The notes beneath the pieces are model-generated. The model ran no database searches, was not told the DNA's origin, and saw nothing but the letters and a program-made list of their open reading frames with translations. The position numbers and the translations under genes were made by a program. Of a stretch of DNA of 64,000 bases, positions 8,421-16,945 are shown piece after piece (position 1 is the first letter of the stretch; every line of letters starts with the position of its first letter). The DNA is from Labrys sedimenti (GTDB taxonomy: Bacteria > Pseudomonadota > Alphaproteobacteria > Rhizobiales > Labraceae): contig NZ_JAXOUF010000002.1 in the NCBI RefSeq assembly GCF_034424805.1, forward strand, positions 434,001 through 498,000, in the 5' to 3' direction.

Positions 8421-9027
8421 GCAGGCACGCCCGGAAAGCCGGCCCGCCTCGCGCTGGTACTGGCGCAGCCTGATCGCGATACCCCTGCTCCTGCTGGCCG
8501 TCTTTGCCTTCGGTGCCCGGGTCGACATCATGGACTATGTCGCCTCGCACGAATTGCGCATCACCACGGTCAAGCCCAGGGAGGCTGCCCTCTATGCGCG
8601 TGCCGACTGGTCGCTTGTTTCGGCCCGGTTCGCCGATAGCGGCGAGGGTACGCGCCTGCCCTTGCCGAAGGATCGCAGGCTTCTCATCGTCCGTCTCAAG
8701 GCGGTGCCCGAGGAGAAGATCGTCGATGAGGCGCAGCGGCAGGCCATCTGGCTGGGCTGCAGCCTGACCCTGCTCGATGGCCGGGGGCAGCGCTGGAGCC
8801 CGTTGTCCTTCGTGTTGTCCCGCGACATCAGCCGCGCGCTGGAGCCCACGGCGACGCCCGTGGCGGGGTGTTTCGAGGCCGCCCGTTCCATCGGCCTCGA
8901 TGGCCAGCCGACGCTGGTCGAGGAGAAGTTCCTGCTTCCGTCCAAGGTCGCTTCGGACCTTTCCGTGCGGCTTTCCTTCCGTTCGGCCCTGCCGGACGCC
9001 CTCAACTTCCAACTGGAACCGCGCTGA
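8407..9027 (+). CDS. Membrane-anchored protein of unknown function, third of trio
   Basis: The 206-residue frame begins at GTG 8407, inside the preceding gene. It has a hydrophobic segment at about residues 21-37 (WRSLIAIPLLLLAVFAFGA) and a beta-rich ectodomain with two Cys that could pair (WLGCSLTLL and VAGCFEAAR). The C-terminus overlaps the convergent membrane-protein gene by 26 bases. Its overall plan matches the two genes before it, though I cannot align the ectodomains confidently by eye. No recognised domain. Confidence 0.72.
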   Translation: MTPSEQARPESRPASRWYWRSLIAIPLLLLAVFAFGARVDIMDYVASHELRITTVKPREAALYARADWSLVSARFADSGEGTRLPLPKDRRLLIVRLKAVPEEKIVDEAQRQAIWLGCSLTLLDGRGQRWSPLSFVLSRDISRALEPTATPVAGCFEAARSIGLDGQPTLVEEKFLLPSKVASDLSVRLSFRSALPDALNFQLEPR

Positions 9028-10234
9028 TCGGCCGGCGCGCGCTGCGCCATTGTCGGCCCTGGGCAAAGCCCGTTTCCAGCCCAGCGGCGAGCAACGTGAT
9101 CTTCAGGGGCATGATCAGGGCGCCGCTGCCGGGTGCGCTCGGACTGCCCAGCAGGATGGAGAGGCCGTGGGCGATGATCTGCCACAGGCCGATCTCATGA
9201 GGACCTATCAGGCGCGTGGCGCCGTACCAGGCCCAAGCCGAGCCCCAGTCTAGGAGACGGAAGGCGACGAGAACGACGACGATCAGGCTGAGACCCGTGC
9301 CGAATGTCAGGCCGACACCCTCCGCCAGCGCGCGATAGCGCCTGGCCGTACCGGCCACGAAATGGGTGAGAAAATCGCGCAGGAACTTGGGGAGCCCGTC
9401 CCAGCGTGCGATCGCCCTGCTCCAGCGGCCCTGTGCGGAAGCTCCCGTCCGCCCGATGTCATAGCCGTAGACCAGTGCTGCCAGGGTCAGCCAGACAGCG
9501 GGGTAGAGCGCATAGGAGAACAGGGCCGACAGCATGTCCCACCAGGAGGCAGACGCGGCCTCGACGGGCGGGGCGACGCTTGCCGCGCGAGCGGCCGATA
9601 ACAGCGAGGGGTTCAGGAATTCCGGCAGACGGGCAATCCAGGCCATGATCTTGTCATGCCAGGCCTGCAGCACATAGAGCGCGATAAAGGCCCAATTGGC
9701 TTCACACACCACGATCAGGAAAGGCCAGAGCACGCGCTTGGAGCGCTTGTGCATATATTTGGCACCGAGCCTCACCAGCCAGGCAATCGCCACCAGCAAC
9801 AACAGCAGCCCGCCGCCGCTGACTTCGAGAATGCGGGCATTCTCGCCAAAGGGAGTCAGATCGAGGGCAAGCTTGGAATATTCACGTATCGTATCGCTGA
9901 GGAAACCCCAGGCCGCATAGAAGGCGAAGAACGGCACCAGGGCCAGTGACAGGGCCATGGTGAAGCCGGCAGGCCCGCCCTCCCGAGGTTGGCTCTCCGG
10001 TGATTCGGCCGCCCTTGCCGCCGCCTGCAGGGAAGGCAATCCCGGCCGGACGAGTTCGAACAAGGCGACGATCACCACCAGCTTGACCAGAACCACCAGC
10101 GTAAGCGTCGAGAGGCCAGCCAGGCGATTGAGGAAGCCGATGCGCACGGCGATCTCGGTCAGCACGTCCTCGGCCAGCATGCCGATCAGCCAGATTGCCA
10201 TCAATTGCGGCCAATAGCGCCAGAGCAGGACCAT
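9002..10234 (-). CDS. Multi-pass integral membrane protein, unknown function
   Basis: From the ATG at 10234 this is a protein of about 410 residues with some seven to nine hydrophobic segments, for example LTLVVLVKLVVIVALFELV, MALSLALVPFFAFYAAWGFL and GLSLIVVVLVAFRLLDW. Between them are KYMHKRSKRVLWPF and other basic loops. The frame stays open to 10441, but the extra 69 residues are hydrophilic, rich in His, Pro and Cys, and look non-coding; a TTG near 10267 is another possible start. It converges on the three-gene set and overlaps its end by 26 bases. I do not recognise the family. Confidence 0.65.
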   Translation of the reverse strand: MVLLWRYWPQLMAIWLIGMLAEDVLTEIAVRIGFLNRLAGLSTLTLVVLVKLVVIVALFELVRPGLPSLQAAARAAESPESQPREGGPAGFTMALSLALVPFFAFYAAWGFLSDTIREYSKLALDLTPFGENARILEVSGGGLLLLLVAIAWLVRLGAKYMHKRSKRVLWPFLIVVCEANWAFIALYVLQAWHDKIMAWIARLPEFLNPSLLSAARAASVAPPVEAASASWWDMLSALFSYALYPAVWLTLAALVYGYDIGRTGASAQGRWSRAIARWDGLPKFLRDFLTHFVAGTARRYRALAEGVGLTFGTGLSLIVVVLVAFRLLDWGSAWAWYGATRLIGPHEIGLWQIIAHGLSILLGSPSAPGSGALIMPLKITLLAAGLETGFAQGRQWRSARRPISAVPVGS

Positions 10235-10574
10235 CCAGGTGGAAAGGAGACGGGTGAACGCCGACAATGTGCTGGAGGCCTTCTGCTGGTGGCAGCGCGG
10301 TTGCGGCGCCGGATTTCGGTGCGGACCATAGCAATCGAAAGTACGATGGACCAGATGAGAGCCAGGTCGATCGTTCCTCCAGGGAGAGATCTTCGCCGCT
10401 CTCGGGCTGCAACCTCCGGTTTCGGCACTAAATCGCCGCATTCCGGAGGAGAAGATAGGGGTGAATCACCCGGGCTCCGGTCGAAATGCCGCCTATGAGC
10501 CAATTCCGCGAAAAGGCGCTGCAGATGCTCCGTCATGGGCATGCCGCGTCCCGGCTGTCGAAAGGAGAGATCCC

Positions 10575-12404
10575 TTGACGTCTCGGATTGAAGATTATGC
10601 CCTCATCGGCGACTGCGAAACGGCGGCCCTGGTGTCACGCGACGGGTCCATCGACTGGCTGTGCTTTCCCCGTTTCGATTCGCCCGCCAGTTTCGCGGCC
10701 CTGCTCGGCACGCCGGAGAACGGGCGCTGGCGCATTGCCGCCACCGACAGGAAGGCGCGGATCAGCCGTCGCTATCGGCCCGACACCCTCATCCTGGAGA
10801 CGACCTACGAAACGGATGAGGGTGTCGCCACCCTGATCGATTTCATGCCGCTGCGCGATGGCACCAACGACCTCATCCGGCTGGTGGTGGGCCGGAAGGG
10901 CACCGTCGCCTTCAGCACCGATTTCGTGGTGCGCTTCGACTATGGCCGCACCGTGCCCTGGGTCACCCGCACCGATGACGGCACCATCACGGCCGTGGCC
11001 GGACCGGATCGGTTGATCCTCTCGACGCCGGTGCCTCTGGAGGGCGAGGACCTGCACACCGCAGGGTCTTTCAAGGTCAGCGCCGGTGAGCAGGTGCCCT
11101 TCGTGCTGACCTACGGCCCTTCCACGACGCCACGGCCGACCCAGCCCGATGTCGAGGCTGCGCTGGCCAATACGGAAAGCTATTGGCGCGATTTTGCCGC
11201 GCGCTGTCCATCGGTCGGCCCCTGGACCGATGTCGTCAAGCGCTCGCTGATCACCCTCAAGGCGCTCACCTATATGCCGACGGGCGGCATCGTGGCCGCT
11301 GCCACCACCTCGCTGCCCGAACAGATCGGCGGTCCGCGCAACTGGGATTACCGCTATTGCTGGCTGCGCGATGCCACCATGACGCTGCAGGCTTTCATGA
11401 AGCTCGGCTATTACGAAGAGGCGTCCGCCTGGCGCGAATGGCTGATGCGGGCCATCGCCGGAGCCCCCGAGCAGATGCAGATCATGTATGGCCTGTCGGG
11501 CGAGCGCAATCTCCTGGAATGGGAACCTCATTGGCTCAGCGGCTATGAGGGATCGCGGCCGGTGCGGATCGGCAATGCCGCTGCCGAGCAATTCCAGCTC
11601 GATGTCTATGGCGAGGTTGCCGATGCCATGATGCAGGCCGCTGCCGGCGGCCTGCAGCGCCATCCCCGCACGCGGGCGCTCAGCGAAGTCATCATGAACT
11701 TCCTCGAAACCGCCTGGCGCCGTCCCGACGAGGGGATCTGGGAGGTGCGCGGCGGAGCGCAGCATTTCACCCATTCCAAGGTGATGGCCTGGGTCGCCTT
11801 CCACCGTGCCGCCAATATGGCCATCAAGTCCGGCGACAGGCCTGCTTTTGCCGAGCGCTGCCAGCGCGTGGCCGACGAGATCCACGAAGATGTCTGTCGC
11901 AGGGCCTTCGATACCGATCTCGGCAGCTTCGTGCAGGCCTATGGCTCCAAGACGATTGATGCCAGCCTGCTGCAGATCCCGCTGGTGGGTTTCCTGCCGG
12001 CGGACGATCCCCGGGTGATCGGCACGGTCAGGGCCATCGAGACCATGCTCATGCGCGACGGCTTTCTGCTGCGCTACAACACCGACCATGTCGATGATGG
12101 CTTGCCGCCGGGCGAGGGGGCCTTCCTGGTCTGCACTTTCTGGCTGGCGGATGTCTATGTGCTGCAGGGCCGCGAGGAGGATGCGCGGCACCTCTATGAG
12201 CGGCTGGTGGGCCTTTGCAACGATGTGGGGCTGCTGTCGGAAGAGTACGATCCGATCGCGGAGCGCATGCTCGGCAATTTCCCGCAGGCCTTCAGCCATA
12301 TCGGATTGATCAACACCGCCCTCAATCTGGCGCGGCGGACCGGTCCCGCCGAGGAGAGGGTGGAGGCGAGCGGCCAGCCGGTGGCGCAAGCGGATCCCGT
12401 CTGA
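10575..12404 (+). CDS. Glycoside hydrolase family 15 protein (glucoamylase/trehalase-like)
   Basis: 609 residues. The N-terminal beta-sandwich starts RIEDYALIGDCETAALVSRDGSIDWLCFPRFDSPASF, a hallmark of bacterial GH15 proteins. The catalytic alpha/alpha barrel carries NWDYRYCWLRDATMTL, HWLSGYEGSRPVRIGNAA, DEGIWEVRG and SEEYDPIAERMLGNFPQAFSH, so both acidic motifs are present. I choose TTG at 10575, preceded by AAAGGAGAG, over the longer frame from 10461, whose first 38 codons look random. There is no signal peptide, so a cytosolic enzyme on alpha-glucans or trehalose is likely; the exact substrate is not visible. It stands alone, followed by a VOC gene 45 bases later. Confidence 0.9.
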   Translation: MTSRIEDYALIGDCETAALVSRDGSIDWLCFPRFDSPASFAALLGTPENGRWRIAATDRKARISRRYRPDTLILETTYETDEGVATLIDFMPLRDGTNDLIRLVVGRKGTVAFSTDFVVRFDYGRTVPWVTRTDDGTITAVAGPDRLILSTPVPLEGEDLHTAGSFKVSAGEQVPFVLTYGPSTTPRPTQPDVEAALANTESYWRDFAARCPSVGPWTDVVKRSLITLKALTYMPTGGIVAAATTSLPEQIGGPRNWDYRYCWLRDATMTLQAFMKLGYYEEASAWREWLMRAIAGAPEQMQIMYGLSGERNLLEWEPHWLSGYEGSRPVRIGNAAAEQFQLDVYGEVADAMMQAAAGGLQRHPRTRALSEVIMNFLETAWRRPDEGIWEVRGGAQHFTHSKVMAWVAFHRAANMAIKSGDRPAFAERCQRVADEIHEDVCRRAFDTDLGSFVQAYGSKTIDASLLQIPLVGFLPADDPRVIGTVRAIETMLMRDGFLLRYNTDHVDDGLPPGEGAFLVCTFWLADVYVLQGREEDARHLYERLVGLCNDVGLLSEEYDPIAERMLGNFPQAFSHIGLINTALNLARRTGPAEERVEASGQPVAQADPV

Positions 12405-12449
12405 TCGCCGCCAGCGAAACCTTCACGCACGATTCCTCGGGAACCCGCC

Positions 12450-12848
12450 ATGTTGCATCACATTTCCTTCGGCGTCGGGGACATCGAACGCTCCGCCGCT
12501 TTCTACGACGCGGCCCTGGGAGCGCTCGGTTATGTGCGCGTGTGGGAGGATCTGCAGCCCGATGACCCGGACCAGGCGGTGGGCTACGGCCTGCCCGGCG
12601 GCGGCGACAAGTTCACGATCAAGCTGAGGGGCAAGCGGGCGCGATCTCCCGGCGCCGGTTTCCATCTGGCCTTTGCCGCATCCAGCCGGCAGGCCGTTGC
12701 ACAGTTTCACCGGGCGGCGCTCGCGCATGGCGGCGTCGACAACGGCGCGCCCGGCCTTCGCGCCCATTACGGTCCGACCTATTTTGCCGCTTTCGTGATC
12801 GATCCGGATGGCCATCCCATCGAGGCCGTCTGCAAGTCGGAACAGTAG
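12450..12848 (+). CDS. VOC (glyoxalase/bleomycin resistance) family protein
   Basis: The 132-residue protein has the vicinal-oxygen-chelate fold signature: MLHHISFGVGDIERSAAFYDAALGALG at the start, a central GAGFHLAFAASSRQAVAQFHRAALAHGG, and YFAAFVIDPDGHPIEAVCKS at the end. Metal-ligand candidates are His3 or His4, the central His and the C-terminal Glu. This subgroup contains many uncharacterised lyases and resistance-like proteins, so no reaction is assigned. It lies between the GH15 gene and a TetR regulator with its own promoter. Confidence 0.85.
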   Translation: MLHHISFGVGDIERSAAFYDAALGALGYVRVWEDLQPDDPDQAVGYGLPGGGDKFTIKLRGKRARSPGAGFHLAFAASSRQAVAQFHRAALAHGGVDNGAPGLRAHYGPTYFAAFVIDPDGHPIEAVCKSEQ

Positions 12849-12886
12849 GCGCTCGAAGCCGTTCCATCTCGCCCACGGGAAGGGGC

Positions 12887-12929
12887 TTGACAGACGACTT
12901 GATTAGGTAGATCGGTCTACCTAATCAAG
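12887..12929 (+). promoter_or_regulatory. Promoter with perfect 14+14 bp palindrome, probable TetR auto-operator
   Basis: TTGACA at 12887-12892 is a consensus -35 element. Downstream, CTTGATTAGGTAGA (12898-12911) and TCTACCTAATCAAG (12916-12929) form a perfect inverted repeat around TCGG. The palindrome covers the expected -10 and start region. Its right arm runs into the AAGGAG ribosome-binding site of the TetR gene at 12941. A repressor bound here would block its own promoter and probably the downstream exporter. Confidence 0.8.
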
Positions 12930-12940
12930 GAGCCAGGAAC

Positions 12941-13516
12941 GTGACGGATCGCATGCCAGCCAGGGAGCGCCTGCTGAAGGCCGCAGCCGAACTGTTCTAC
13001 AGCGAGGGCGTCGGCGCCACCGGCATCGACGCCATCACGGCAAGGGCCGGGGTCGCCAAGATGAGCCTCTACAATAATTTCTCGTCCAAGGCCGATCTTG
13101 TGAATGCCTATATCCAGGGTAGGCGCACCGAATGGCAGGCGATCTATCAGGAGCGGCTCAAGAGCGCGGCAACGCCGCATGAGCGGGTGCTGGCGATCTT
13201 CGATTCCTATCTGGATCACGCCGATGCCGCCTATGAATGGGGTTTTCGAGGTTGCGGCCTGCTCAACGCCGCGGCGGAACTGCCGGTCGGCGATCCGGGC
13301 CGCGCGTCGGTCGCCTCGCAGAAGGAAGAAGTCGAGCGCCTGTTCAGGGCCTATCTCGGCGAGATACGGCCGGACGCGGGCACGGCGATCGATGAAACCG
13401 CTGAACATCTTTCCTTCCTGCTCGAAGGCGCCATGTCGCGCGCCGGGCTGGACGGGCATGACGGGCGCCTGAAGACCGCACGCCGGATTGCCGCCTCGAT
13501 CCTGGAACGGTTTTGA
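12941..13516 (+). CDS. TetR/AcrR family transcriptional regulator
   Basis: 191 residues. The N-terminal helix-turn-helix domain reads RERLLKAAAELFYSEGVGATGIDAITARAGVAKMSLYNNFSSKADLV, typical of TetR proteins (residues 8-56). The C-terminal helical part is a ligand pocket and dimer region. Translation starts at GTG 12941, ten bases after AAGGAG. The stop overlaps the next open frame (TTGA), which encodes a drug/metabolite exporter. This is the common pattern of a TetR repressor controlling an efflux gene. The inducer is unknown. Confidence 0.9.
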   Translation: MTDRMPARERLLKAAAELFYSEGVGATGIDAITARAGVAKMSLYNNFSSKADLVNAYIQGRRTEWQAIYQERLKSAATPHERVLAIFDSYLDHADAAYEWGFRGCGLLNAAAELPVGDPGRASVASQKEEVERLFRAYLGEIRPDAGTAIDETAEHLSFLLEGAMSRAGLDGHDGRLKTARRIAASILERF

Positions 13517-13527
13517 GCCCGGATGTC

Positions 13528-14472
13528 ATGCCCATGAGTGAGGCTGTCAGCCCATCTTCTCCCGGGGAGAACAGAATTGTGGCGATTGCCGTGCTGCTCG
13601 TGCTCGAAGCGGCATTGGTGATCTCATGGAGCGCCGGGTTCGTCGGCATCCGGTTTGCCATCGACCATGCCCCGATCTTCCTGATCCTGCTGTGGCGCAG
13701 CCTGGTCTCCGGCCTGGTCCTGCTGCCCTTTGCCCTTACGATGGGGCCGCCGCTGCGCTGGAAGGACGTGCTGCCGCAGATATGGTTCGGCGCGCTGGCG
13801 ATGTCCGGCTACCTCGCCGGCTTTGCCCTGGCGATCGTCTTCGGCGTGCCGACCGGCCTCGTGGCCCTAATTGCCGACATGCTGCCTTTGGCCGTGGCCA
13901 TCCTGTCCTGGCCGGTGCTGGGGCAGGCCTTAAATGCGCGTCAGTGGCTTGGTTCGTTCCTTGGCCTGGCCGGTGTCCTGATCGCCTCGGGCTGGTCCCT
14001 CGACATGGGCCATGTCCCGCTCTGGGCCTATGGCCTGCCGGTTCTCGGCACGCTATCGCTGGCCCTGGCGACCTTGCTGCAGAAGCGCAGCCCGGCCGGC
14101 GCCATGCCGGTGCATCAGAGCCTGTGCATCCAATGCCTGTCCGCTTCGGCAATCTTCGCCCTGTTCGCCTGGCATGAGGGCAGCGTCCTGCCTGTCCTCG
14201 ACAGGGGTTTTGTCGGCGGCATCCTCTGGCTGGTTTTCGTTGCGACTTTCGGTGCCTGGAGCCTCTATTACGTCGCCCTGCGCAAATCCTCGCCCACCCG
14301 CGTCACCTCGGTGCTGTATCTCAGTCCCCCGGTGACGATGATCTGGGCCTGGCTGATGTTCGGCGAGCCGCTGTCTTGGGCCATGGCAGCGGGCCTGGTG
14401 GTTTCCCTGGCCGGGATCGTCATCGTCGCGCGATCACCGGCCATCGCGGCGGGCCACGCCGGCGATCCCTGA
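13528..14472 (+). CDS. DMT family transporter with two EamA domains
   Basis: About 314 residues with ten predicted membrane segments in two EamA halves. The first half has WSAGFVGIRFAIDHAPIFLILLWRSLVSGLVLLPFAL. The second begins near residue 155 and ends in RVTSVLYLSPPVTMIWAWLMFGEPLSWAMAAGLVVSLAGIVIVAR. The start is ambiguous: TTG 13513 overlaps the TetR stop, and ATG codons follow at 13528 and 13534. Co-transcription with the TetR gene suggests inducible efflux of a small metabolite; the substrate is not visible. Confidence 0.85.
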   Translation: MPMSEAVSPSSPGENRIVAIAVLLVLEAALVISWSAGFVGIRFAIDHAPIFLILLWRSLVSGLVLLPFALTMGPPLRWKDVLPQIWFGALAMSGYLAGFALAIVFGVPTGLVALIADMLPLAVAILSWPVLGQALNARQWLGSFLGLAGVLIASGWSLDMGHVPLWAYGLPVLGTLSLALATLLQKRSPAGAMPVHQSLCIQCLSASAIFALFAWHEGSVLPVLDRGFVGGILWLVFVATFGAWSLYYVALRKSSPTRVTSVLYLSPPVTMIWAWLMFGEPLSWAMAAGLVVSLAGIVIVARSPAIAAGHAGDP

Positions 14473-14488
14473 GGGGCGGATCATTTGA

Positions 14489-15169
14489 TCAGCCAGGCGA
14501 GGCCCTGGCAAGGAAAGCCTGGCCGTCCCCTGTGATGGGCTCGCCATGCGCCATCAGCACCTTCGCGGTCGGCCATGCCAGGATACGCTTGACCGCCTCG
14601 CGTGCGGCGGGCCGGTTCACGAAGGCCATGCGGAACTTGCGGGGCACCGACGGTTCGGGGGCGACCATGAGGTCGAGTTTCGCCACCACCGCCCGCCAGC
14701 CGTCGAACCAGGCGGCGTCGAAATGCTGGATGAGATCGGTGAACAGCGTCGTACGGCTCGGGCGATGGAAAAACACCACCTCGGTGGTGATCAGATTGCC
14801 TGGCACGAGGACATGGTCGAGATCATCGGCCCAAGCCGGAATGGGTGCCTCACCGAAATCGCCGTCGAAGCGGATGTCCTTGCGTTTGGTCCTGAGGCCG
14901 GGCGGTGCATAGACGCTGGCACCGGGATAGGCGTGCTGCCAGTCGCCCAGGAAGAGGTGATGAAGCGAATTGGGGGGCACCAGATAGCGCACGGCGCCCA
15001 GTGCGTCGACCTGCGCCTGCAGATCCTGCGACAAGGCGATCGGGGACCAGACGAGGAGATTGCCGCCGGATAGCCGGATGATGGCCATGCGGGTGGGGTA
15101 GTGAAAGCCGGCCACCGAGGTGGTCGGGCCATCCGCAATCCAGATCTCGCCACCGAAATTCTTCAGCAT
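14489..15169 (-). CDS. DUF4336 domain protein (metallo-beta-lactamase-like fold)
   Basis: The 226-residue protein matches the DUF4336 pattern: an N-terminal IWIADGPTTSVAGFHYPTRMAIIRL, then WSPIALSQDL, a VPPNSLHHLFLGDW motif in the position of the metal-binding His cluster, TTEVVFFHRPSRTTLFTDLI and C-terminal MAHGEPITG. These proteins resemble metallo-beta-lactamase-fold hydrolases with an altered metal site; substrates are not established. It is convergent with the DMT exporter and reads towards it with a 16-base gap. Confidence 0.8.
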   Translation of the reverse strand: MLKNFGGEIWIADGPTTSVAGFHYPTRMAIIRLSGGNLLVWSPIALSQDLQAQVDALGAVRYLVPPNSLHHLFLGDWQHAYPGASVYAPPGLRTKRKDIRFDGDFGEAPIPAWADDLDHVLVPGNLITTEVVFFHRPSRTTLFTDLIQHFDAAWFDGWRAVVAKLDLMVAPEPSVPRKFRMAFVNRPAAREAVKRILAWPTAKVLMAHGEPITGDGQAFLARASPG

Positions 15170-15213
15170 TGCCGATCTTCCCGCGGTCTGCCGGGTTCCG
15201 TTCGATCGCCTGC

Positions 15214-15984
15214 TCAGGACGCCGTAATGCGTCGGTGCACGCCGTCGAGGCTCTCGGCGAAAGCCTCGAAGAGCTTGCGATCCGTCAATTCGCGCAGGAC
15301 CTGTTCGTTGATGCCGCCGCGCGTCGCATATTCCTGCGCCAGATGCATGAAATCGGCATTGGGCGCCGCTTCCGGCGCCTGGGCCAGGGCCTTGAAGAGG
15401 GCGCCGACATAATCGCGTGCCGCCGGATCGGCAACGCCATGGCCCTGCAGCCAGCCGTGAAGGGTGTCGAGATATTTGAAATAAGTGGCGAATGTCGCGG
15501 TGGCAACGCTCAGCGCATCGAACTCGGCAACATCCTTCACCGCAAAGGCTTTGCCGAACCGGGCGAAGAAGGTCACGACGTCGGGATCGGGCGGATAGAT
15601 GATCGTCGGCCCCTGCCTCTGGGCGACCATCGGCATCGGCAGCGCCTTGGTGACGCGCTCGGCCGGGGAGACGAGGGCGGCGATCTCCTCGAGAGACAGA
15701 GTAGCGATCAGGCTGATGACGCGATGGTCCGGGCGGAACCGCAGACCCGACAGCACGTCATCGGCGATCTGGGGCCGCACGGCGAGCATGATCGTGTCGC
15801 AGGCGTCGAGGACGGCCTGGTTGTCGGCCGCGATCCGCACATCGGCAAAACGCGCTGCGAGGTCGGCGGCAATAGCCTCGTTGCGCGGCGACAGCACGAC
15901 CGGCACGTCGTTGTCGGCGACCGACTTGAGACCCGTGACGATTGCCGATGTCAGCGCGCCCGTTCCGATGAAGCCGAGTTTCAT
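15214..15984 (-). CDS. Pyrroline-5-carboxylate reductase-like NAD(P)-binding protein
   Basis: 256 residues from the ATG at 15984, which overlaps the ribF stop by four bases. The N-terminal Rossmann motif MKLGFIGTGALTSAIVTGL and the central VTKALPMPMVAQRQGPTIIYP match ProC, and the C-terminal dimerisation helices are present. The usual C-terminal SPGGTT signature is replaced by EYATRGGINEQVLREL, so this may be a ProC paralogue acting on another imine substrate rather than the housekeeping proline enzyme. A longer frame to 16353 runs antisense into ribF sequence and is not credible. Confidence 0.78.
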   Translation of the reverse strand: MKLGFIGTGALTSAIVTGLKSVADNDVPVVLSPRNEAIAADLAARFADVRIAADNQAVLDACDTIMLAVRPQIADDVLSGLRFRPDHRVISLIATLSLEEIAALVSPAERVTKALPMPMVAQRQGPTIIYPPDPDVVTFFARFGKAFAVKDVAEFDALSVATATFATYFKYLDTLHGWLQGHGVADPAARDYVGALFKALAQAPEAAPNADFMHLAQEYATRGGINEQVLRELTDRKLFEAFAESLDGVHRRITAS

Positions 15985-16940
15985 GGAGCGCTCCGCGCCG
16001 TCATCTGGCGGGCGATGCGACTGTCCTCGTTCATGCGCTCGACCAGGGCTTCGATCGAATTGAATTTCAGCTCGCCGCGGATATAGCCGACGAAAGCGAT
16101 CTCGATCTCCTTGCCATAGAGGTCGCCGGCATAGTCGAACACGAAGGTCTCGAGCAAAGGAGGGCCATTGTCGAAGGTCGGGCGGCGGCCGAAACTGGCG
16201 ACACCGGCATGCACCACGCCATCGATCAGCGCACGCACGGCGTAGATACCAAGGGCGAGGCCGCATTGCGGATCGAGCGCCATATTCGCCGTGGGAAAGC
16301 CGAGCTCGCGGCCACGCTTCTCGCCGTGGACGACGGTGCCCAACACCGACCATTCATGGCCGAGCAGGCGATTGGCGCGCGTGATGTCGCCCGCCGCCAG
16401 GGCGCGGCGAATGGAGGAGGAGGAAACGGCCTCGCCGCTCTCGCGCGTCGGCGCCACGATGGCGATGTCGAGGCCGAGGGCGCGGCCATGCTGCACCAAG
16501 AATTCGGGGGTGCCGCGGCGATCCTTGCCGAAATGAAAATCATAGCCGACGGCGACGGCATGGGCGCCGAGCCGCCGGACCACCAGCTCTTCCAGGAATT
16601 CCTCGGCCGTCATGCCGGCAAGCGCCCGGTCGAAGGTGAGGGTGACCAGCGCGTCGAGCCCGGCCTTCTCCAGGAGGCGGGCCTTCAAGGCGGGCGGTGT
16701 CAGTCGGAACAGGGGCTCATCCGGCCGGAACAGGCTGCGCGGATGCGGCTCGAAGCTGAGGGCGACGGCCGGCCGCGACCGATGGTGCGGTCCCGGCTGC
16801 GAGCCCCTGGCGAGAGCCTCGGCCGCATCGATCACCGCTAGGTGACCGCGATGCACGCCGTCGAAATTGCCGATCGCGATGGCGGCGCCGGCAAGATGGG
16901 CGGGCAAGGTGACGGGATCGAGAAACTGCTCGAAGGCCAT
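15981..16940 (-). CDS. ribF: Bifunctional riboflavin kinase/FAD synthetase RibF
   Basis: A 319-residue protein of normal length. The N-terminal FAD synthetase domain has AIAIGNFDGVHRGHLAVID and later SSSIRRALAAGDITRANRLLG. The C-terminal riboflavin kinase domain has GRELGFPTANMAL, GIYAVRALIDG and ETFVFDYAGDLYGKEIEIAFVGYIRGELKFNSIEALVERMNED. It converts riboflavin to FMN and then FAD. It lies five bases after the HAD-hydrolase gene and overlaps the ProC-like gene. Confidence 0.95.
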   Translation of the reverse strand: MAFEQFLDPVTLPAHLAGAAIAIGNFDGVHRGHLAVIDAAEALARGSQPGPHHRSRPAVALSFEPHPRSLFRPDEPLFRLTPPALKARLLEKAGLDALVTLTFDRALAGMTAEEFLEELVVRRLGAHAVAVGYDFHFGKDRRGTPEFLVQHGRALGLDIAIVAPTRESGEAVSSSSIRRALAAGDITRANRLLGHEWSVLGTVVHGEKRGRELGFPTANMALDPQCGLALGIYAVRALIDGVVHAGVASFGRRPTFDNGPPLLETFVFDYAGDLYGKEIEIAFVGYIRGELKFNSIEALVERMNEDSRIARQMTARSAP

Positions 16941-16945
16941 GATGT

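Noticed and set aside
10235..10441. 69-residue N-terminal extension of the membrane protein
   Set aside because: The composition is unlike a membrane protein N-terminus and it has no ribosome-binding site; kept only as a note.
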